From assembly GCA_018712515.1 (NCBI GenBank), contig DVGW01000011.1:124001-188000 (forward strand): a stretch of 64,000 bases of DNA. Direction: 5' to 3'. Positions within the stretch are counted from its first letter, which is position 1. Every line of letters begins with the position of its first letter. The notes under the pieces were generated by a model. It was not told where the DNA came from, did not search any database, and saw only the letters and a list, made by a program, of their open reading frames with translations. This DNA is from Aphodovivens avicola. Lineage in GTDB: Bacteria > Actinomycetota > Coriobacteriia > Coriobacteriales > Eggerthellaceae. Positions 53,134 to 61,531 of this stretch are shown piece by piece. Position numbers and translations under genes: made by a program.

Positions 53134-53885
53134 AAGGACCCTCCATGTTCAAGGATTTCTTCGAAAAGGTGTTTGTCGTCGAGGATGACGATCCCGGTTC
53201 CTTCGAATACCGCGAGATCGGCATGGCGTGGTTCGACGACACGAGGCTGGGCCTGCTCGAACGGCTCTCCCTGTCGTGCGCGGGCCGGCGTGACGGGCGC
53301 CGCGGGCTGGTCGAGATCGTCGACGGCACCGCACATTCGTCGCACCTGAACGCGCTGCGCGCCGAAAGCCTGGCAGAGATCGTCTCGCTTGCCCAGCTGA
53401 GGCATTCCCAGCTGAGCGAGGCCCAGGACGAGATCGGATGCCTGAACAGCTCGATTCCCCGCGACGCCGCGCGCCTCGAGGAGATGGAGGAGGCGATCCG
53501 CCTTGCCGGCCAGAACGCCGCCCAGGCGGACGGCGACGGGGAGGGCGAGGATGGCGGCACGCGCCCGACGTTCGAGGCGCGCCAGCGCGATCGTGAGCTC
53601 TGCCAGCTGCGCCGCTCCCTCGACGCCGACCGTGCACGCCTGTCCAGCCTGCGCACACGCCAGGCGTTCCTGAGAAACGACGCCGCGCTCAAGCTGACGC
53701 TGCTGATCGAGCGCTACCACGAGCGTGCGGCGCGCTACCTGCGCGCCGTTGACGGCTGCCGACGCCAGGCGCTCTGCGCGGGCGCCGAGCCTCCCCGCAT
53801 CGAGGAGGCGGCCGCGGACATCATGAGGCAGGCGCTTGACGGCAACCCCTCCGTCGGCGATGAGGGGAAGGAGGCCCGCGCATGA
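53130..53885 (+). CDS. Coiled-coil protein of unknown function
   Basis: 251 residues from ATG 53130 (AGGA 6 nt upstream). ATG 53145 with AAAGGA upstream is an equally good start. The N-terminal 55 residues are Asp/Glu-rich, and the middle and C-terminus (about residues 85-220) are helical with heptad-like runs (LEEMEEAIRLAGQN, RERELCQLRRSLDADRARL-type). No catalytic motif. It overlaps both neighbours by 4 bp (53133, 53882), so it is part of a translationally coupled chain. Confidence 0.7.
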   Translation: MKGPSMFKDFFEKVFVVEDDDPGSFEYREIGMAWFDDTRLGLLERLSLSCAGRRDGRRGLVEIVDGTAHSSHLNALRAESLAEIVSLAQLRHSQLSEAQDEIGCLNSSIPRDAARLEEMEEAIRLAGQNAAQADGDGEGEDGGTRPTFEARQRDRELCQLRRSLDADRARLSSLRTRQAFLRNDAALKLTLLIERYHERAARYLRAVDGCRRQALCAGAEPPRIEEAAADIMRQALDGNPSVGDEGKEARA

Positions 53886-54856
53886 CCGACCTGACGATCG
53901 ACATGGTGGAGGATCTGGCCCCGACCAAGAAGCGAGCCCGCAAGCCCTCCCCCGACGAGCGCGGATCCGACCGAGCCCCCGACCCCGAAGGCGCGCCGCT
54001 GCGCAACGAGCGCCTCGGAGGCGGCGGCACGGAGACGGGCGGCATGCTCGAACGGCTGCTCTCCCACGCCAGGGCCGCCCATCCCGACAATCCGGAGGAT
54101 CCGCCCTTCGGACGGGAGGGGCGCAAAGGCGAAGGCGGTGCGGCGGACGATCGCGCGCCCATGACTGCCGATACACCCGAAAGCGGCGGCGCCCCGGCAA
54201 GCGCCGGCCCCTCGGATGCGTACGGGGGCGACAGCCGCGACGCGGGCGCGAGAGATGGCGCCGATCGCCCCTCCGGCGCGGACGAAGACGACGGCTACGA
54301 CCCCCTCTTCGACGAGGCGAACTATTTCGGCGAGGATGAGGAGGAGTTCGAGGAGCTTGCCCGCTGCCTGGACGCGTGCCCCTCGTTCTCCTTCCGCTAC
54401 CACGAGGGCTTCGGCGGCTGGGTGGCCCCTTCCGCCTCCCCCGGCAGATCATGCCGGATCCTCTGCACGCCGCTTCGGATCGGGACCGCCCGCGTCGAGA
54501 TCGACACGGGCTACCGCGTGCGCCGCGGCCTCATCCGCGATGCCAACCTGTTCGCGATGATGGCAAACGGGATCCTGCGCCTGCGCGGCTTCGAGCGCAT
54601 CGGCCACGACGGCGCGGTGCGGTTCGCCTACGCGTCGTCGTGCGACGACCCCGTGCGCTTCGAACGCCGGCTCATCCTCGCGCTCGCCTGCTGCGAGGAG
54701 GCGATCCGCCTGTTCAGCCTGGTGTCGCTGGGGACCAGCCCCGCCAAGGCGCTTGCCATCTACACGGGCGATTACGACGAGATGGACGATCTCGAGTTCG
54801 AGACCGCCTACGGCGCCGACTTCGATCCCCGACCCCGCGACGAGGACGACGAGTAG
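53882..54856 (+). CDS. YbjN/chaperone-like protein with disordered N-terminus
   Basis: 324 residues. The first 150 are Gly/Asp/Pro-rich and disordered. The C-terminal domain (about 155-310) has strand-turn-strand then helix segments (TARVEIDTGYRVRRGL, FERIGHDGAVRFAYASS, RRLILALACCEEAIRLF). This matches the general YbjN/Tir-chaperone pattern and the neighbours at 46911 and 54870. The assignment is structural pattern only. The ATG overlaps the preceding stop (ATGA). Confidence 0.62.
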   Translation: MTDLTIDMVEDLAPTKKRARKPSPDERGSDRAPDPEGAPLRNERLGGGGTETGGMLERLLSHARAAHPDNPEDPPFGREGRKGEGGAADDRAPMTADTPESGGAPASAGPSDAYGGDSRDAGARDGADRPSGADEDDGYDPLFDEANYFGEDEEEFEELARCLDACPSFSFRYHEGFGGWVAPSASPGRSCRILCTPLRIGTARVEIDTGYRVRRGLIRDANLFAMMANGILRLRGFERIGHDGAVRFAYASSCDDPVRFERRLILALACCEEAIRLFSLVSLGTSPAKALAIYTGDYDEMDDLEFETAYGADFDPRPRDEDDE

Positions 54857-54869
54857 AGAGGAGCGTCCG

Positions 54870-55322
54870 ATGTTCTATCCCGAAAACAACCTGCCGTGCG
54901 CGCTCTGCAAGGAGATCGGCTTCCATGCCGTGGACGACAACCGCTCGGCGGGATTCCTCGAGTGCGCCGCGGCGCGCATCGCCGTCCAGTTCGAGCTGGA
55001 ACCCCAGCCGCATCTGACGTTCTACCCCCCGCTGCGGCTTCCCGCCGACGTCGATGCGGGGTGCTCGTTCCTCTCAGCCTGCTTGGACGAGGGCGACGAG
55101 CGCTGGTTCGATTTCGAGTTCAGCCCCGTCAGCGGCCAGGTGAGCTGGCGGCGCGACCTGCCCGACGCCGCGCCCGACACCATCGACAAGGCGGTGCGCG
55201 ATGCGCGCGGATACTTCGACGAATGCTGGCCGTGGCTGGAAGAGACGGTGGCGCGTTGCGGGACGCCGCGCAAACGGCGCAGCGTCTGGAAGCGCTTCAT
55301 CCAAACGTTGGCGGAGGTGTAG
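54870..55322 (+). CDS. Small YbjN/chaperone-like protein
   Basis: 150 residues with the same order of elements as the other two chaperone-like proteins: paired strands (ARIAVQFELE, LTFYPPLRLP), a central helix, the strand RWFDFEFSPVSGQVSWRRD, and a long C-terminal helix (IDKAVRDARGYFDECWPWLE). The start follows GAGAGGAG, 13 bp after the previous stop. The next gene starts 1 bp after its stop. It is likely an adaptor for the adjacent AAA+ ATPase or GTPase. Confidence 0.6.
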   Translation: MFYPENNLPCALCKEIGFHAVDDNRSAGFLECAAARIAVQFELEPQPHLTFYPPLRLPADVDAGCSFLSACLDEGDERWFDFEFSPVSGQVSWRRDLPDAAPDTIDKAVRDARGYFDECWPWLEETVARCGTPRKRRSVWKRFIQTLAEV

Positions 55323-55323
55323 C

Positions 55324-56517
55324 ATGGAGCCTATCGGAACCTTCTACGCAGGCATCCTCGATTTCGGGGAGGCGGCGCCCGACTACGAGGGCATCGCCGA
55401 GGCGGTCAACTTCCTGCGCGCCTCCGACGTCAAGATGATGGTGGGCAAGGCCTCCTACGACAAGGGCAGCGCGCGCTTGCCCTTCCTGTTGAAGGAGCCC
55501 GAGAAGCCGATCATCGGAATCGGCTCCCCCAACACCAAAAACGGCGTGATGGCCGTCAAGCGCATGTTCTCCCACTGCAACGTGTCGTTCCACGAGGTCA
55601 TCCCCTCCGCTGAGAACGCCTCGCAGCTGCACCTCATCGCCGAGGTGGCGGCGATGGACCCCGAGCACGAGGTTGCCCGCGCGCGCGACTTTCAACCGGC
55701 GACCGAGCTCGAGCGGAAGCTGGCGCGGGATCCCTTCGCCAACCTCATCGGACTCGCCGAGCAGAAACGGCTCGTGTTCGAGATCGGCAACGCCGTCGCC
55801 AAGCACGGGCGGGAGTCGCTCGAAAGCGCGCACATGCTGTTCACCGGCCCTCCGGGCACCGGCAAGACCGAGCTCGCACGCCGGCTTCTGACGTTCTACG
55901 ACGACAAGGGCATCACGTCGGGCAAGGGGGTGTTCGTCAAAGCCGACGCCGCCGACCTCATCGGGCGCTTCGTGGGCCAGACGCCGCGCCTCGTGCGCGC
56001 GATGGTGCGCAAGGCCTACGGCGGCATCCTCTTCATCGACGAGGCGTACCGTCTGGTCGGGACGCGGGGCAACGAGTACGCGCGCGAAGCGGTGGACACG
56101 CTCAACGAGATGCTGGAATCCGACCGAGACCGCGTGATCTGCATCGCGGCGGGCTACCCCGACCAGATGGACCACCTCATGGAGATGAACCCGGGACTGC
56201 GCGACCGCTTCGGATTCCGCGTGTCGTTCGCAAGCTACACCGACGACGAGCTCTGCCGTATCTTCGCGCTCTTCGCGCAGACGAAGGGGTTCCAGCTCGC
56301 CGACGACGTCCGCGACGAGCTGCCCGGCGCCATGCGCACCCTGCGGCGCGCCGCGGGATTCTCCAACGCGCGCAGCGTGCGCCGGCTGTTCGACCGCGTG
56401 ATCATCAAGCAAGCGCTGCGTGCCGACGACACCGAGGTGCGCGCCTGCGACATCTCCGCGGCGCTGGCAGACCCCGACATGGACGCCAAGCCCGCGAAAC
56501 CGCTGGGGTTCGCCTAG
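55324..56517 (+). CDS. AAA+ ATPase of the CbbX/SpoVK type
   Basis: 397 residues. About 130 N-terminal residues are of unknown fold (FLRASDVKMMVGKASYD). Then comes a single AAA+ module: Walker A GPPGTGKT at 175-182, pore-like loop near FVGQTPRLVR, Walker B GGILFIDEAYRL, sensor/Arg segment GYPDQMDHLME...GLRDRFGF, and sensor-2 R in NARSVRRLFDRV. It resembles CbbX-type remodelling ATPases. GGAGGT lies 5-6 nt before the ATG. Last gene of block C; it presumably remodels a partner within the system. Confidence 0.88.
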   Translation: MEPIGTFYAGILDFGEAAPDYEGIAEAVNFLRASDVKMMVGKASYDKGSARLPFLLKEPEKPIIGIGSPNTKNGVMAVKRMFSHCNVSFHEVIPSAENASQLHLIAEVAAMDPEHEVARARDFQPATELERKLARDPFANLIGLAEQKRLVFEIGNAVAKHGRESLESAHMLFTGPPGTGKTELARRLLTFYDDKGITSGKGVFVKADAADLIGRFVGQTPRLVRAMVRKAYGGILFIDEAYRLVGTRGNEYAREAVDTLNEMLESDRDRVICIAAGYPDQMDHLMEMNPGLRDRFGFRVSFASYTDDELCRIFALFAQTKGFQLADDVRDELPGAMRTLRRAAGFSNARSVRRLFDRVIIKQALRADDTEVRACDISAALADPDMDAKPAKPLGFA

Positions 56518-56663
56518 GCGGAGCGTTGGACGTGGCGGACGGGGGCGCCCCGCCGCCGTACCCGACGCGCATCCATCCGCCCAACGCGGAACCCACCCGG
56601 CGCGGCGTTTGGACATTTGCAAGACTTTGGCATGGCGAGCGGAAAGGACTCTTTCCGTGACGG

Positions 56664-56669
56664 TATAAT
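56664..56669 (+). promoter_or_regulatory. TATAAT -10 box before the flippase gene
   Basis: Perfect consensus -10 TATAAT in context CGGTATAATCG, 79 bp before the ATG at 56748. No -35 element was found 16-18 bp upstream; the nearest TTTGGC is too far. The same CGG(T)A-A-T context recurs before the STAND gene (43784). Confidence 0.6.
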
Positions 56670-56747
56670 CGCGAAGTCACGAACGCCACGCATGCGGCAG
56701 ACGCCGCGTTGGATGCTGAGGAGGTCGGCGGCCCGCGCCGCATCGAC

Positions 56748-58658
56748 ATGTCGGATTCGCCCAAACGGGAACAATCGAACGGGGAGCAGAGCCGCCGAGC
56801 GACGTCGGGGGCTTCCCGTCGTGCGCGCCATGGACTGGCCGACCAGCCCGGACGCCGCCCCGAACAGGCCCCGTCGTATCGCCACGCCCCCGCTGCCGAA
56901 CAGCAGCGCCGCGCGCTCGGAACCAAAGCGGGACGCCATACCGACCCCGCGCAAGCGGACGTCCGTGCGAAGAAAGCCTCCCACGCCAAGCAGGTCCTGC
57001 CTGCCGAGTACCTGCCCCTGGGAACCCCCGGCGCCAACGCCGCAGCATCCCAAGAGGAGCCGCAGGGCCGCTTCCGCAAACGCGGCGGCAAGCGCGTGCG
57101 CACCCACAAGCCCAACTTCATCGCCCGTGCCATCGGCGCCTGGTGGGACCGCCTGCTCGACATCGTCATGGAGGGCAAGGTCGACGACCAGCGCGACATG
57201 TACGCGTCGCATCGCACCACGCGCGACTACGTGTGGAACTCCATCGGCACCGGCGCATGGGGCATGGTGTTCCCTCTGCTCACCATCGTCTGCACGCAGC
57301 TTGTGGGCGCCGAGCAGGCCGGCATGTTTTCGATGGCGTTCGTCACGGGCCTTCTGCTCATGTTCCTGGGCAACTACGGCGTGCGCACCTACCAGCTCTC
57401 CGATCTGAACGAGAAGCACTCCTTCTCGGACTACCAGGTCAACCGCATCCTCACCTGCATCCTGATGATGATCGCGGGGTATGCGTACTGCGTGCTGCGC
57501 GGGTACGACGACACGATGTTCCTCATCTGCATGGGCGTGTACTCGTACAAGATGATCGACGCTTTGGCCGACGTGTACGAAGGCCGCCTGCAGCAGATGG
57601 ACAAGCTCTACCTCGCGGGCATCTCGCAGGCGTTCCGCTCGATCGTCGCCATCGTGGTGTTCTCGCTGTTCCTCTTCCTCACGCGCAACCTGGCGGTGGC
57701 GAGCATCGCCATGGCGATCGCGGCGGCGGCATCGTTCGTGGTGCTGACGCTTCCCCTGGCGTTCCTGGAAACACCCAAATCGCGCCGCGTGCGCCTGGGT
57801 AGCATCGGCGAGCTGTTCAAGGATTGCTTCCCGCTGTTCATCGCGCTGTTCATGTACAACCTCATCGACAACATGCCCAAGTTCGTGATGGAGGGCATGC
57901 TGTCCTACGACAACCAGCTGTACTTCAACGCGCTGTACTTCCCCGCCCATGCGCTGCTGCTGACGGTGCAGGTGGTGTACAAGCCGCAGCTCGTGCGCAT
58001 CGCCAACGTGTGGGCGCAGGCCAAGCGCAAGCGCTTCGACCTCATCATCATCGCGATGCTGCTGTTCGTGCTTGCCGTGACCGTCGGCCTGATGGCGATC
58101 ATGAGCACCGTCGGCATCCCCATCCTGGGATTCCTCTACGGGCTCGACTTCTCCGAGTACCGGGGGCTCAGCCTCATCATGGTGGCCGCCGGCGGCGTCA
58201 CCGCGGCGATCGACTTCCTCTACCAGATCGTCACGGTGCTGCGCAAGCAGGGCTCCGTCATGAAGCTGTACCTGATCACGTTCGGCTTCTCCCTGTTCAT
58301 CCCGCTTTTGCTCGTCGGCTTCACCGGCCTGCCCGGCGCCGTGATCGGCTATCTGATCGTGATGAGCATCCTGCTGGTGCTGCTCGTGTGGGAATACCTG
58401 CGCATCCGCATGCAGATGTCGCGCGATCGCAAGGAAGCCGCCAACGCCGGCGCGGGCCGCACCGCCAAAAACGCCGCGCCGACCGCCGGCTTCGATGCGC
58501 CCGCCGCCCCCTCCGACGCCGAGGATACGTCCGAACCCGCAGGCGCGCACGCCGCGGAGACCCCCGAGCCCAAGCGCCCGCGCCCCAGCGAGATCCGCGC
58601 CGAGCGCAACCGCCGCGCCGAAGTGATGCAACGCCGCACCGGCAAGCATTCGAAGTAG
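56748..58658 (+). CDS. Polysaccharide/lipid flippase-like membrane protein (MOP superfamily)
   Basis: 636 residues from ATG 56748. A TTG at 56709 would add 13 residues, but no well-spaced ribosome binding site is seen for either. A polar, basic N-terminal extension of about 115 residues precedes roughly 12 membrane segments, in the pattern of Wzx/oligosaccharide flippases (GAWGMVFPLLTIVCTQLVGA, GVYSYKMIDALADVYEGRLQ, DNMPKFVMEGML). A charged C-terminal tail follows. It probably exports a cell-wall or lipid-linked glycan. The substrate is not recognisable and no glycan genes adjoin. Confidence 0.82.
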   Translation: MSDSPKREQSNGEQSRRATSGASRRARHGLADQPGRRPEQAPSYRHAPAAEQQRRALGTKAGRHTDPAQADVRAKKASHAKQVLPAEYLPLGTPGANAAASQEEPQGRFRKRGGKRVRTHKPNFIARAIGAWWDRLLDIVMEGKVDDQRDMYASHRTTRDYVWNSIGTGAWGMVFPLLTIVCTQLVGAEQAGMFSMAFVTGLLLMFLGNYGVRTYQLSDLNEKHSFSDYQVNRILTCILMMIAGYAYCVLRGYDDTMFLICMGVYSYKMIDALADVYEGRLQQMDKLYLAGISQAFRSIVAIVVFSLFLFLTRNLAVASIAMAIAAAASFVVLTLPLAFLETPKSRRVRLGSIGELFKDCFPLFIALFMYNLIDNMPKFVMEGMLSYDNQLYFNALYFPAHALLLTVQVVYKPQLVRIANVWAQAKRKRFDLIIIAMLLFVLAVTVGLMAIMSTVGIPILGFLYGLDFSEYRGLSLIMVAAGGVTAAIDFLYQIVTVLRKQGSVMKLYLITFGFSLFIPLLLVGFTGLPGAVIGYLIVMSILLVLLVWEYLRIRMQMSRDRKEAANAGAGRTAKNAAPTAGFDAPAAPSDAEDTSEPAGAHAAETPEPKRPRPSEIRAERNRRAEVMQRRTGKHSK

Positions 58659-58729
58659 CGCGCTGCGCCGACCCGGATTCAATCCCAGATCGATTCTCGA
58701 TACCCCCCAGGTCGAGCATAAGTCAGCGA

Positions 58730-58830
58730 GAAGGGCCCTGGCGCCGGAGATCGCGGGGATCGCGAGGGCGCCGCGTACTTCGGTACGCAAGTCCTCGGGA
58801 TCGCCGCGAGATCCGGTGCCAGGGCCCTTC
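58730..58830. terminator. 101-nt near-perfect hairpin between convergent genes
   Basis: Arms 58730-58767 and 58793-58830 match at 33 of 38 positions, and the internal part holds a second perfect GCGTAC-TTCG-GTACGC hairpin (58772-58787). It lies between the convergent flippase (ends 58658) and guaB (ends 58872). It may terminate both transcripts, but it is far longer than an ordinary terminator and has no T tract. It could be a mobile palindrome or processed RNA structure. Confidence 0.75.
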
Positions 58831-58871
58831 GCAGCGTCGGCCGGTTCCGGCGGTCGGCAGACCGTCGGAAC

Positions 58872-60395
58872 TTAACGAAGCGACACGTTGCTCGCGTAGG
58901 TGTTCTTGTCCTTGAGCACGACGTCGTGCGCGCCGCCCTCGACGATGGAGGTGGAGCTGACCAGCGTGAGCTTGGCCTTGTCCTGGAACTCCTCGATCGT
59001 GAGCGCGCCGCAGTTGCACATGGTCGCCTTGATCTTGTACAGCGTCAGCGCCACGTTGTCCTTGAGCGAGCCGGCGTAGGGCACGTACGAGTCGACGCCC
59101 TCCTCGAAGGCGAGCGTCTTCTTGCCGCCCAGGTCGTAACGGCCCCAGTTGCGCGCACGCGCGGAGCCCTCGCCCCAGTACTCCTTCATGTAGGTGCCGT
59201 TGACCATCACCTTGTTCGAGGGGCTCTCGTCGAAGCGGGCGAAGTAGCGGCCCAGCATGACGAAATCGGCGCCCATCGCCAGCGCCAGCGAGATGTGGTG
59301 GTCGTACACGATGCCGCCGTCGGAGCAGATCGGCACGTAGATGCCGGTCTCCTTGAAGTACTCGTCGCGCGCCTTGGCGACCTCGATGACCGCCGTGGCC
59401 TGGCCGCGGCCGATGCCCTTGGTCTCGCGCGTGATGCAGATCGAGCCGCCGCCGATGCCGATCTTGATGAAGTCGGCGCCGGCCTCGGCGAGGAAGCGGA
59501 AGCCCTCGGCGTCGACGACGTTGCCCGCGCCGATCTTGACGTCATCGCCGTAGTGCTCGCGCACCCACTCGATGGTCATCTTCTGCCAATCGGAGAAACC
59601 CTCAGAGCTGTCGATGCACAGCACGTCGGCACCGGCCTCCACCAGGGCGGGGATGCGCTCGGCGTAGTCGCGGGAGTTGATGCCCGCGCCGACCATGTAG
59701 CGCTTGTGCGCGTCGAGCATCTCGTTGGGGTTGGACTTGTGGGAATCGTAGTCCTTGCGGAACACGAGGTACATCAGGCAGTCGTTCTCGTCCACCACGG
59801 GCAGCGAGTTGAGCTTGTGATCCCAGATGATGTCGTTGCACACCTTCAGGGTGGTGTCGGCGGGGGCGACGATGAGCTTCTCGCGCGGCGTCATGAAGTC
59901 GGCGACCTTCTCGTCCAGCGACATGCGGGACAGGCGGTAATCGCGCTCGGTCACGATGCCGAGCAGCTTGCCATGCGGGCCGCCGTCCTCGGTGACGGGC
60001 ATGGTGGAGTGGCCGTAGCGCTCCTTGAGCTCGACGACCTCGCCCAGCGTCATGTCGGGACGCAGGTTGGCATCGCTCACGACGAAGCCCGCCTTGTAGT
60101 CCTTGACGCGCTTGACCATCGCGGCCTCGTCCTCGATGGTCTGGTTACCGTAGATGAAGGAAAGGCCGCCTTCGGTCGCCAGCGCGACGGCCATGTTGTC
60201 GTCGGAGACGGCCGCCATGATGGCCGACACCATGGGGATGCTCAGCGACAGCGGGCACTCCTCCTCGCCCTTGCGATACTTCACGAGCGGCGTCTTCAAG
60301 CTGACGGCCGTCGGGACGCACGTCGAAGGCGTGTGCCCAGGCACCAGAAGATACTCGTTGAACGTACGGGACGGCTCATCGTAATAGAATGCCAT
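58872..60395 (-). CDS. guaB: IMP dehydrogenase
   Basis: 507 residues; oxidises IMP to XMP in guanine nucleotide synthesis. Catalytic Cys320 is in GIGGGSICITRETKGIG. Two CBS domains (about residues 105-220) interrupt the barrel, with SDANLRPDMTLGEVV and DHKLNSLPVVDEND. Late SDGGIVYDHHISLAL is the phosphate/K+ region. Start ATG 60395 follows GAAGGAG. A longer frame to 60449 is without support. The CITRE variant around Cys differs from the usual GSICTTR pattern but the nucleophile is intact. Confidence 0.95.
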   Translation of the reverse strand: MAFYYDEPSRTFNEYLLVPGHTPSTCVPTAVSLKTPLVKYRKGEEECPLSLSIPMVSAIMAAVSDDNMAVALATEGGLSFIYGNQTIEDEAAMVKRVKDYKAGFVVSDANLRPDMTLGEVVELKERYGHSTMPVTEDGGPHGKLLGIVTERDYRLSRMSLDEKVADFMTPREKLIVAPADTTLKVCNDIIWDHKLNSLPVVDENDCLMYLVFRKDYDSHKSNPNEMLDAHKRYMVGAGINSRDYAERIPALVEAGADVLCIDSSEGFSDWQKMTIEWVREHYGDDVKIGAGNVVDAEGFRFLAEAGADFIKIGIGGGSICITRETKGIGRGQATAVIEVAKARDEYFKETGIYVPICSDGGIVYDHHISLALAMGADFVMLGRYFARFDESPSNKVMVNGTYMKEYWGEGSARARNWGRYDLGGKKTLAFEEGVDSYVPYAGSLKDNVALTLYKIKATMCNCGALTIEEFQDKAKLTLVSSTSIVEGGAHDVVLKDKNTYASNVSLR

Positions 60396-60536
60396 GGACG
60401 AACTCCTTCGCGAATCGGCGTGTGCGGGACGTGCGGCGCTGTGCAGCAACCTGATTCACGCTATTATGCCACGCTCGGGGCCGACCTGCGGGAAAACCGC
60501 TCCGAAACGGGATAAATCCACGCTGCGCGATGCAAG

Positions 60537-60557
60537 GGGTGACGGGGAGCGTCACCC
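60537..60557. other. Short 8-bp hairpin downstream of the ABC ATPase gene
   Basis: Perfect stem GGGTGACG / CGTCACCC with a 5-nt loop, between the ATPase stop and the guaB start on the minus strand. It lacks a T tract on either strand; it may be a weak terminator or mRNA stabiliser. A putative -10 (CATAAT on the minus strand, 60463-60468) for guaB lies downstream of it. Confidence 0.5.
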
Positions 60558-60568
60558 GTCACCACCGC

Positions 60569-61345
60569 CTACCCTTCGGCGTAGTTCGAGAGGAACGATT
60601 TGGTGCGCTGGTGCTGCGGATTGTCGATCACCTGGGCGGCGGGGCCCTCCTCCACGATGAAGCCGCCGTCCATGAAGACGATGCGGTCGGCCACATCGCG
60701 GGCGAAGCGCATCTCGTGGGTGACGATGACCATCGTCATGTTCTCATCGGCCAGGCTGCGGATGACCTTGAGCACCTCTTTGGTGAGCTCGGGATCGAGC
60801 GCGCTGGTCGGCTCGTCGAAGAACAGGATCTCGGGATCCATCGCGAGCGCGCGGGCGATCGCGACGCGCTGCTTCTGCCCGCCGGACAGCTCGCAAGGCA
60901 CCATGTCCTCCTTGCCCGACAGCCCCATCTTGGCAAGCAGGGCGCGCGCGTGCTCCTCCGCCTGGGCGCGCGGGCGCTTGAGCACGCTCACCGGCGCGTC
61001 CATGACGTTTTTGAGCACCGTGTAGTGCGGGAACAGGTTGAAGTCCTGGAACACCAGGCCGAACCGCTCCTTGGCGCGCTTGACGACGTCCTTGCCCGCG
61101 TACACCGCGCGTCCCGACTCGTCGCGCGCCACCTGCACGTCCCCGAACGCGAGCGAGCCGCCGTCCAGCGTCTCGAGCAGCGTCGCGCATCGCAGAAGCG
61201 TCGACTTGCCGCCACCCGACGGCCCGATGATCGCCACGACCTCGCCCGGCATCACCGACAGCGAGATGTCCTTCAAAACCTCAGTCTCCCCGAAGCTCTT
61301 CTTAGCATGCTCGATAGAAAGCAGAGGAAGCTGTTTGTCGTCCAT
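60569..61345 (-). CDS. Polar amino-acid ABC transporter ATP-binding protein
   Basis: 258 residues. Walker A GPSGGGKST, Q-loop FQDFNLFPHY, signature LSGGQKQRVAIARALA, Walker B ILFFDEPTSALDPE, and switch VTHEM. The sequence is of the GlnQ/ArtP type. Start 61345 (MDDKQLPLL) has GGAGAG upstream; the frame stays open to 61507 but the extra residues are not family-like. Third gene of the binding-protein, permease, ATPase group on the minus strand, separated from the permease by a structured 186-bp gap. Confidence 0.94.
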   Translation of the reverse strand: MDDKQLPLLSIEHAKKSFGETEVLKDISLSVMPGEVVAIIGPSGGGKSTLLRCATLLETLDGGSLAFGDVQVARDESGRAVYAGKDVVKRAKERFGLVFQDFNLFPHYTVLKNVMDAPVSVLKRPRAQAEEHARALLAKMGLSGKEDMVPCELSGGQKQRVAIARALAMDPEILFFDEPTSALDPELTKEVLKVIRSLADENMTMVIVTHEMRFARDVADRIVFMDGGFIVEEGPAAQVIDNPQHQRTKSFLSNYAEG

Positions 61346-61397
61346 TTCGGATCTCTCCATTCCGGATAGAATCACAAGCACATCAACGTAGCCGTAT

Positions 61398-61508
61398 CGT
61401 GCGAGGGGAGGGCTCGCGCGCAGTATCCGCAGCGCCTTGATTGCGTTCCTTGGAACGCGATGGCGATTAAGCGAGGACTTGTTTGAACACGTGCCCTCCC
61501 CTCGCACG
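61398..61508 (-). promoter_or_regulatory. Structured intergenic RNA between ABC permease and ATPase genes
   Basis: A perfect 15-bp inverted repeat (CGTGCGAGGGGAGGG at 61398-61412 and its complement at 61494-61508) encloses an 81-nt loop holding another palindrome GCGTTCCTTGGAACGC (61443-61458). Read on the minus strand this would form a multi-branched leader directly after the permease stop (61532) and before the ATPase. The function is unknown: attenuation, RNA processing or repeat. Confidence 0.6.
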
Positions 61509-61531
61509 ACGCGGCGAACCGGCGATTACCG

